A stretch of 53,239 nucleotides of DNA from Desulfotomaculum copahuensis (lineage in GTDB: Bacteria > Bacillota > Desulfotomaculia > Desulfotomaculales > Desulfovirgulaceae), in the NCBI RefSeq assembly GCF_001655685.1, contig NZ_LYVF01000099.1, positions 1 through 53,239 on the forward strand, written 5' to 3'. Of the stretch, positions 48,797 to 53,239 are shown in pieces (the first letter of the stretch is position 1; the number at the start of each line of letters is the position of its first letter). A program made the translations under genes and the position numbers. The notes beneath the pieces are model-generated. The model did no database searches and had not been told where the DNA came from. It worked only from the letters and a program-made list of their open reading frames with translations.

Positions 48797-49910
48797 TTGT
48801 TTTGCCCCCCTTGATGGCCTTAAACTTTTTGTTGTTTACTACACCCTTAATCCCAGGTTTGATTATTTCAGCCAGCATGTCTTTAGCATTGGAGATATAA
48901 GGGAAATACACTGTTTCACAGGCAGGAATCACCGTATTTGCCAGAAGTGATATAGTTGTTCCATCATGTTGCATACTTGCGACGGATTCAAGTAATTCAT
49001 CCTCTCGCTCAATTAGTTGCTTTGCAAGTTCGTATGTTTTTCTTATGCTGTTGAAAAATTCTTTTACCATGTCAGAGTAAGGAAGGATCTTTTTTCTGAA
49101 TTCTTCTGCCGCTGCACGGCCACCGTAATCTTTCAGGGGTCTGTTGTCGGTACCGGGGGTTTCATCTTCATCCCGGGCTGGTGTTTCCTCGGTGGGAACC
49201 AGTGGTTCCACCGGGGAATGATCCGCTTCCGGCCCCACAGATTCTTTCTCCTGATCGACTTCTTCAGGGGCTTGTTCAGCTTCATCCCATTCATCCGCGC
49301 AGGGCTCATCCTTTTCCGCATCCATCTCCTGATCAGGATTGGCTTGGTTCAAATACCCAAGTGTCAAATTTTTTACACTTGAGTATTCCTGATTCTCCCA
49401 GCGTGAAATTGTTTGTTGCGGAACACCCAACTTCTCCGCCACCTCTTCCTGTGTCATCCCCTCCGCCCGCATTTCCAGGGCTTTTCCCCTGATCTCGCTC
49501 CGCGCATCTTCCCGCTCCGTCGCCAGGTCGGCCACCCAGTTCTGCACGGTCTGCCGGGTGACGCCGAGCAGGCCGGCAATCTCAACAACCAGCCTTTTTC
49601 CGTACCACCGCCGTGCGGCTTCTCGCAATTCCTGCCGGGTAAGCGGCCGGCCATGCCGAAGGTTCAGTTCCACCGCCCGGGCATCCGGATCCGTAGGGTC
49701 CTCCACGACCACTTCTACCGTTTCAACCCCGAGTTGCCGGCACGCTTCCAACCGATGCCGGCCGTCCAGTAGGCGGCCATCGGGCATCACAACCAGCGGC
49801 GGCAGCTTCGCGCCGGCTTCCAAAGCTTCGCGGTAGCGGGCCACGGTATCTGGGGCAATTTCAGCACGGGGGTAGATGGATTCATCCGCGATTATCTCGG
49901 TTATTTTCAT
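48786..49910 (-). CDS. ParB-like protein with two helix-turn-helix motifs
   Basis: A 374-residue protein. The N-terminal ParB/sulfiredoxin-like domain includes LPPLVVMPDGRLLDGRHRLEAC, given here as its parts PPLVV and DGRHRLEA. Two helix-turn-helix segments follow (VVEIAGLLGVTRQTVQNWV; TQEEVAEKLGVPQQTISRW). A long acidic linker (about 200-270) and a helical C-terminus complete it. It may bind DNA for partition, replication or regulation of the element; no ParA gene is adjacent. ATG 49910 has AAAGGGG upstream. Confidence 0.85.
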   Translation of the reverse strand: MKITEIIADESIYPRAEIAPDTVARYREALEAGAKLPPLVVMPDGRLLDGRHRLEACRQLGVETVEVVVEDPTDPDARAVELNLRHGRPLTRQELREAARRWYGKRLVVEIAGLLGVTRQTVQNWVADLATEREDARSEIRGKALEMRAEGMTQEEVAEKLGVPQQTISRWENQEYSSVKNLTLGYLNQANPDQEMDAEKDEPCADEWDEAEQAPEEVDQEKESVGPEADHSPVEPLVPTEETPARDEDETPGTDNRPLKDYGGRAAAEEFRKKILPYSDMVKEFFNSIRKTYELAKQLIEREDELLESVASMQHDGTTISLLANTVIPACETVYFPYISNAKDMLAEIIKPGIKGVVNNKKFKAIKGGKTNGG

Positions 49911-49993
49911 GACATCCACCCCTTTTGAACAAGAATTAGCTGACAAAATTACTATTTCCGGGTAAAATTATGATTAACTTGAATCCTTTTCCT

Positions 49994-50179
49994 TCACTTA
50001 CTTATCGCCACAACGGGGACGGCCTGCTTATTGTTATTGGCCGGAAGCAGTGCCTTTGTCAGCGTCATTTGTACCAGCGCATTTTTGGATACACCCAACC
50101 TCTCCGCTTCTTTCGCGATTATATGATCGAGTTCTAAAGTAAGCCTATAAGTTGTTATGCGCTTTTTAGGTGAATTCAT
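49994..50179 (-). CDS. Ribbon-helix-helix (CopG-like) regulator
   Basis: A 61-residue protein with the ribbon-helix-helix pattern: KKRITTYRLTLELDHIIAKE strand and helix, then RLGVSKNALVQMTLT. Such dimers bind short palindromes. ATG 50179 follows GGTGG by 7 nt. A copy of GTGAATTCA overlaps its start region and another lies in the promoter, so self-repression is likely. Confidence 0.8.
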   Translation of the reverse strand: MNSPKKRITTYRLTLELDHIIAKEAERLGVSKNALVQMTLTKALLPANNNKQAVPVVAISK

Positions 50180-50228
50180 TTTGATTCCACCACCCACTTT
50201 TAATAATATAGTGAATTCACTTTGATGT
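50172..50228. promoter_or_regulatory. Operator sites between divergent RHH genes
   Basis: GTGAATTCATTTTGAT (50172-50187) and GTGAATTCACTTTGAT (50213-50228) are direct repeats with one mismatch; the second holds the perfect palindrome AGTGAATTCACT (50212-50223). A plus-strand TATAAT (50264-50269) precedes the rightward gene. They are probably targets of the RHH proteins. Confidence 0.65.
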
Positions 50229-50306
50229 CAATATGAATATAGAAATATTTTTTGGCAAGGTTATAATAAATGTGATTGCAATATGATTTCATTTTGGAGG
50301 CATACA

Positions 50307-50483
50307 ATGACTACTTATAAAAAACAGTTTACCTTGCGTCTGAAAGACGAGTGCTTCGAAAAAATCAAGCTCATTGCAAAGAAGAACAAGCGCTCTATCG
50401 CTATGGAGATTGAGTACGTCCTTGAGCAATATATTGCCGGCTTTGAAAAGAAGTATGGCCCTCTTAAGGTTGAGGAGGAATGA
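50307..50483 (+). CDS. Arc/MetJ-type ribbon-helix-helix regulator
   Basis: A 58-residue protein with an Arc-like fold: KKQFTLRLKDECFEKIKLIA strand and helix, then NKRSIAMEIEYVLEQYIAGF. ATG 50307 has TTGGAGG 6 nt upstream. It is divergent from another RHH gene, and both may share the operators between them, as in phage Arc/Mnt-type switches. Confidence 0.82.
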   Translation: MTTYKKQFTLRLKDECFEKIKLIAKKNKRSIAMEIEYVLEQYIAGFEKKYGPLKVEEE

Positions 50484-50495
50484 TAAATTTTGCCC

Positions 50496-50526
50496 GGCGG
50501 GCTATCCCGCCCAGGCGTATCTTTTT
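50496..50526 (+). terminator. Possible terminator after the Arc-like gene
   Basis: GGCGGG, loop CTAT, CCCGCC, then CTTTTT after a ten-base gap. Moderate quality. Confidence 0.4.
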
Positions 50527-50536
50527 GGGGACCACC

Positions 50537-50680
50537 CTATTCCGCCAAGCACGCGGCCAGCAATTCGGCAGTACACCACTCTTTGTCGATCTCAAATTTC
50601 TCATATTCCCCCGGTTCGATTTCCCACGTCACCGGGTCGGAATAGCAGTATTGCCGCCAACGGCATTCAGCGCAGGTCAT
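50537..50680 (-). CDS. Small Cys-rich protein (CxxCRW family), 47 residues
   Basis: Reads MTCAECRWRQYCYSDPVTW, then YEKFEIDKEWCTAELLAAC. It shares Cys spacing and the CRW-x-QYCY-x2-P-x-TW core with the 72-residue protein at 42543. Its ATG overlaps the last codons of the upstream gene, so it is the last member of the leftward early operon. The six cysteines suggest zinc or Fe-S binding; function unknown. Confidence 0.7.
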   Translation of the reverse strand: MTCAECRWRQYCYSDPVTWEIEPGEYEKFEIDKEWCTAELLAACLAE

Positions 50681-51062
50681 TGATGAACGCCTCCTGAAAC
50701 TCACTTTTGTTGATCCTGTCCAAGCACCCGTCTTCGTACTCGACTTCTATGTAACCACCGCCGAAACCAACAACACTTGCTTTCTCATCATTGACCGCAT
50801 CCATCACCTTTTTTCCAACAAGTGCATCTGCCTCTTCATCTGAAAAAAGCTCATCAAGCATGATTCCGTTGTCGGTTTGAATTTTCTCCGGATTAATCAC
50901 CATGTTGCGCGCCAGATCAACCACCGCCTTATCTTCAACCTCACCCATAAAGTCCACCATATCCGTCAGCTCATCACCATGATTCTTATACCATTTTCGG
51001 TGAGCTTCCAAAAACAGTTCCCAGGCCCGACGTTCAGCATCGCTATGAAAAACGATCTTCAT
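50667..51062 (-). CDS. Acidic hypothetical protein
   Basis: A 131-residue acidic protein: helical N-terminus (ERRAWELFLEAHRKWYKNHG) and a beta-rich end (ASVVGFGGGYIEVEYEDG). ATG 51062 has AAGGAGG upstream, which overlaps the previous stop. No family is recognised. It is part of the leftward operon that begins with the Cro-like gene. Confidence 0.65.
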   Translation of the reverse strand: MKIVFHSDAERRAWELFLEAHRKWYKNHGDELTDMVDFMGEVEDKAVVDLARNMVINPEKIQTDNGIMLDELFSDEEADALVGKKVMDAVNDEKASVVGFGGGYIEVEYEDGCLDRINKSEFQEAFINDLR

Positions 51063-51077
51063 GTCCGTCCCGCCTCC

Positions 51078-51173
51078 TTAACCCTGTAGCATTCGCTGAT
51101 ACTTTACAATCAACCGGTCCAGGCGCTCGCTAATTTTACTAAAGCGGTGGCCGCATTCAGGGCATATCATCAT
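51078..51173 (-). CDS. Tiny zinc-finger-like protein, 31 residues
   Basis: MMICPECGHRFSKISERLDR and eleven more residues: a CPxCGHxF knuckle followed by a basic helix. AAAGGGGTGG lies before ATG 51173. It ends just upstream of the next gene's ribosome site. The size is below normal gene-finder limits. Confidence 0.55.
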   Translation of the reverse strand: MMICPECGHRFSKISERLDRLIVKYQRMLQG

Positions 51174-51210
51174 GGCTTTCCACCCCTTTCTAAGAGCACA
51201 TCAGTAATTA

Positions 51211-51351
51211 TTATGGTAATGTTTTCCGGTTTCTGGTATAGTTAGGGGAAGGAGATGTCGGTACTAACAGTAAGTTTTCTTTGTTATTCATGCGCGTTTT
51301 TTGCATCTTTCGATAGATGCCTAGCGCAATAAGGCGACAAAAAGTTTTCAT
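51211..51351 (-). CDS. Possible 46-residue basic protein
   Basis: Begins MKTFCRLIALGIYRKMQKTR and is basic throughout. It has no ribosome site of its own, but its ATG lies one base after the stop of the Com-like gene, so coupling may drive it. No family is recognised. Confidence 0.35.
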   Translation of the reverse strand: MKTFCRLIALGIYRKMQKTRMNNKENLLLVPTSPSPNYTRNRKTLP

Positions 51352-51352
51352 T

Positions 51353-51517
51353 TCAGCTTGATTTATTTGTATCATCATCCGGGAGCACCCCTTTTACCTC
51401 GACAGAACATGTATTTTTACATCGAGGACATTTTATTATCATCCGCAAAGAGCCGCGGAGTGAATATTTTAATAAAAGCTTTCTGCACTTGGGGCACCTG
51501 AATTCGGTGTGAGACAT
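51353..51517 (-). CDS. Com-like zinc-ribbon protein, 54 residues
   Basis: Two Cys pairs (FRCPKCRKLLLKY and IKCPRCKNTC) with the spacing and the Lys/Leu-rich middle of Com of phage Mu, a zinc-binding translational activator that binds mRNA. AGGTG lies 8 nt before ATG 51517. It lies second in the leftward early operon. By analogy it may control translation of the following short gene. Confidence 0.7.
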   Translation of the reverse strand: MSHTEFRCPKCRKLLLKYSLRGSLRMIIKCPRCKNTCSVEVKGVLPDDDTNKSS

Positions 51518-51541
51518 TTCATAACACCTCATGGGTCGTTG

Positions 51542-51784
51542 TCAGCGAAGATTTGGATCTTCTGCATAAGCATCATCTCGCTTTGCGGTTAAAAGCTCCG
51601 CAACCTTAACGCCAAGCGTTTCGGCGATTATGACCAACTGGTCTGCCCTGATACGGCATCGCCCTTTTTCCAAGTACAGATAACCCACTTCGGTTTTGTA
51701 GCCAAGGTTTTTGGCCATTGTCTTTTGGGAAATCTTTAAGGATCGCCTGAGTTCCCGGATTTTTTCAAGGTTAACATGACACAT
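51542..51784 (-). CDS. Cro-like XRE regulator
   Basis: An 80-residue helix-turn-helix protein (RRSLKISQKTMAKNLGYKTE, then VGYLYLEKGRCRI). ATG 51784 has AAGGTGAG 7 nt upstream. It is first in the leftward operon, divergent from the repressor at 51929, the usual Cro/Xis-side position in ICE and phage switches. Confidence 0.85.
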   Translation of the reverse strand: MCHVNLEKIRELRRSLKISQKTMAKNLGYKTEVGYLYLEKGRCRIRADQLVIIAETLGVKVAELLTAKRDDAYAEDPNLR

Positions 51785-51811
51785 TCTGCTTCTCACCTTT
51801 CAAGTAATTTA

Positions 51812-51841
51812 ATTATAATCTCCCATAACGGGAGATGTCAA
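51812..51841 (-). promoter_or_regulatory. Leftward promoter with operator in its spacer
   Basis: Minus strand TTGACA (51836-51841), 18 bases, TATAAT (51812-51817), both perfect consensus boxes. The palindrome TCTCCC/GGGAGA (51819-51835) fills the spacer. A repressor there would shut off the early operon. Confidence 0.88.
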
Positions 51842-51870
51842 TACCAAGATTACCATATTGTCAGGTTTAA

Positions 51871-51917
51871 TTGCCCACAAAATGTGGTTATATTATAATT
51901 ACACTACCATTTTGGTA
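51871..51917 (+). promoter_or_regulatory. Rightward promoter and operator of the repressor gene
   Basis: TTGCCC (51871-51876), 17 bases, TATAAT (51894-51899). The palindrome TACCATTTTGGTA (51905-51917) lies at the start of the transcript; related TACCA half-sites occur at 51842 and 51851. Likely autoregulation. Confidence 0.8.
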
Positions 51918-51928
51918 AGCTGGTGAAT

Positions 51929-52540
51929 ATGATGACTCTTGGTGACCGCATTAGGGCGGCCAGAAAGGCCAAAGGATTAACGCAAAACCAACTCGCTGAA
52001 GCTCTGGGGCTTAAAGATAATGCTGTCAGCCGCTATGAGAAAGATACCCGACGTCCTGATCCGGACATGTTAATGAAAATTGCATGTGCGCTTGATGTAC
52101 CTGTTGGCTATCTCCTTGACGAACCGGGAGAATCGCCATCGGATAAACTTATGGTTCCTCCTGAATTGCAACGTACTCTGGATATGGCCCGGCAACTTCA
52201 ACCCGAGCAATTGGAAGTAGTTGAGGAGTTAATGGGTATATTGGTTAAGAAAAACCAAAAGAAAAACGTGGCAATTGTCCATGACAACGACAAACATACA
52301 CCGTCTGAACAAGTATCTACACAGCTACAGGAGCCCCAGGAACCCGAAGAGGACATCGACATTCGCCAAATCCCAATGGCCGCCCACCTAGAGGGGGCGG
52401 AGAGTATACCGTTGACGCCGGAATTGGAAGAAGTGATCAAAAAGAGCATCCTTGAAGCCCGGCGAATGAAGCGGGAATTGGATGCCCAGGAAAAGGAAGA
52501 ACGAGAAAAAAACAGTAGCGATACAAAGACCACTACCTGA
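51929..52540 (+). CDS. XRE repressor, ImmR/cI-like
   Basis: A 203-residue regulator: N-terminal helix-turn-helix (RAARKAKGLTQNQLAEALGL, then DNAVSRYEKDTRRP), then an acidic helical C-terminal part with no LexA-type peptidase domain. With the ImmA-like gene just downstream, it fits the ImmR role of ICEBs1: keep the element silent until cleaved by its protease partner. Start ATG 51929 or 51932. A strong terminator follows it, so the protease gene may have lower or separate expression. Confidence 0.88.
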   Translation: MMTLGDRIRAARKAKGLTQNQLAEALGLKDNAVSRYEKDTRRPDPDMLMKIACALDVPVGYLLDEPGESPSDKLMVPPELQRTLDMARQLQPEQLEVVEELMGILVKKNQKKNVAIVHDNDKHTPSEQVSTQLQEPQEPEEDIDIRQIPMAAHLEGAESIPLTPELEEVIKKSILEARRMKRELDAQEKEEREKNSSDTKTTT

Positions 52541-52565
52541 CGAAACGGTAGTGGTCATACTTTTT
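52528..52565 (+). terminator. Intrinsic terminator of the repressor gene
   Basis: GACCACTACC (52528-52537), loop, GGTAGTGGTC (52547-52556), then ATACTTTTT. It overlaps the last codons of the gene. Confidence 0.9.
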
Positions 52566-52629
52566 CCTATGAAGCATGTCTCCTGCCCTGCCGAAACTAT
52601 TAATATGGCTGGGTAGGGGGTCTTATAAG

Positions 52630-53157
52630 ATGACGAATCTGGAACATTTGCTGGAACTTGCTCGCCATGAAAAAATAATGCTACTGTATCAAAAACTGAG
52701 GAACTGCTCCCGTGACAAATTGTTAGGGCTGTATGTTTGGGACCCGGTGGCGCCATGCATTATCCTTGATGAAAGCCTGCATCATAACGAACGCCTGCAC
52801 ACGTGCGTCCTTGCAGAAGAACTGGGGCACCACTTCAGCGGCATCCGGCGTAATTTCATGATTACCAGCCCCGGCCAGGACCGCATCACCGTTTCCAAGG
52901 ATGAAACGGGAGCTATGCGATGGGCTACCGATTATTTGGTTCCGGATGCGGAATTGATGTATGCCGTATCCAAACTAAAACTACGCAGTTGCTGGGAGTT
53001 GGCTGAGCATTTCCAGGTAACCCAATTTTTCATGTGGCGGAAGCTGGGATTTCTCCGCACCTGCTTCCGAAACACCGGTATCAAAGTCCGCAGCAGGGAT
53101 ATTTTTACCGTGGAGATGGTGCCGTGCATGGAAATCCCGGCCGGTATGGCCCGATAG
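52630..53157 (+). CDS. immA: ImmA/IrrE-family metallopeptidase
   Basis: A 175-residue protein of the ImmA/IrrE group. The metal-binding segment is LAEELGHHFSG, in the place of HExxH: the first His is Glu, a variant met in phage-type members. The rest (CIILDESLHHNERLHTCV before; AMRWATDYLVPDAELM after) matches the family. It should cleave the upstream repressor after a signal and so activate the element. ATG 52630 has GGGGG 9 nt upstream. Confidence 0.85.
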   Translation: MTNLEHLLELARHEKIMLLYQKLRNCSRDKLLGLYVWDPVAPCIILDESLHHNERLHTCVLAEELGHHFSGIRRNFMITSPGQDRITVSKDETGAMRWATDYLVPDAELMYAVSKLKLRSCWELAEHFQVTQFFMWRKLGFLRTCFRNTGIKVRSRDIFTVEMVPCMEIPAGMAR

Positions 53158-53239
53158 TACAAACCGGGGTTCCTAGTTTCGGTTTTTTCTTCCACCTACC
53201 GTTCCTTTCTTTATAGAAAAATATTCCTATCAAGAAATT

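Overview
The window looks like an accessory (mobile or formerly mobile) region of a Gram-positive anaerobe. GC content is moderate to high. Intrinsic hairpin terminators and strong AAGGAGG-type ribosome sites are everywhere, TTG and GTG starts are common, and several secreted proteins carry copper-amine-oxidase-like 'stalk' domains. This mix suggests a Desulfotomaculum/Pelotomaculum-type Peptococcaceae; that assignment is inference. Almost everything between 2.6 and 50.2 kb reads on the minus strand, so gene order below follows decreasing coordinates.

Right end (50-53 kb): a control region like that of ICEBs1 or a temperate phage. A repressor (51929) and an ImmA/IrrE-type protease (52630) read rightward. 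Opposite them lies a Cro-like regulator followed by four tiny genes, including a Com-like zinc ribbon and a Cys-rich 47-residue protein. Consensus promoters and palindromic operators lie between the two arms. Next come two divergent ribbon-helix-helix genes, a ParB-like protein and several small unknown genes (46-50 kb), and then a tyrosine recombinase (44578-45426) beside a dif/IRS-like cluster of recombination half-sites.

Centre (42.4-32.5 kb): a Gram-positive conjugation-type T4SS set. It has two VirB2/TcpD-like small membrane proteins, a secreted unknown, TcpC/VirB8, TcpE, VirB4, a lipoprotein, a VirB6-like channel protein with a separate partner, and an SLT-M23 wall hydrolase. No relaxase or coupling ATPase is visible. 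The same strand continues into a complete-looking Tad pilus locus (32.4-17.6 kb): a degenerate-ParA/receiver/GGDEF/ParA fusion, three more CpaE-like ATPases, CpaB/SAF, TadA, TadB, TadC, Flp pilin, prepilin peptidase, TadE and TadG. Inside it sit a dolichyl-phosphate-type GT2, an SMR-like transporter and a GT-C-like membrane protein, which together suggest pilin glycosylation. Several genes here seem to start at ATT, ATA or CTG codons with ideal ribosome sites.

Left part (17-1.5 kb): a roughly 1-kb cassette between direct repeats, two toxin-antitoxin modules, a coiled-coil membrane protein, and a series of secreted proteins (stalk-domain, beta-propeller, CHAP and two large unknowns), most followed by their own terminator. 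Then come DUF3006 plus a ComEC-like metallo-beta-lactamase with an Ada-type zinc module, an N-formylglutamate-amidohydrolase-like protein, an HD-GYP protein, a transglutaminase-like protein and an IS4-family element at the edge.

Working model (inference): a mobile-element-borne surface machine that joins a Gram-positive T4SS to a Tad pilus, is possibly tuned by c-di-GMP (GGDEF in the locus, HD-GYP nearby), and is decorated with secreted wall and surface proteins.
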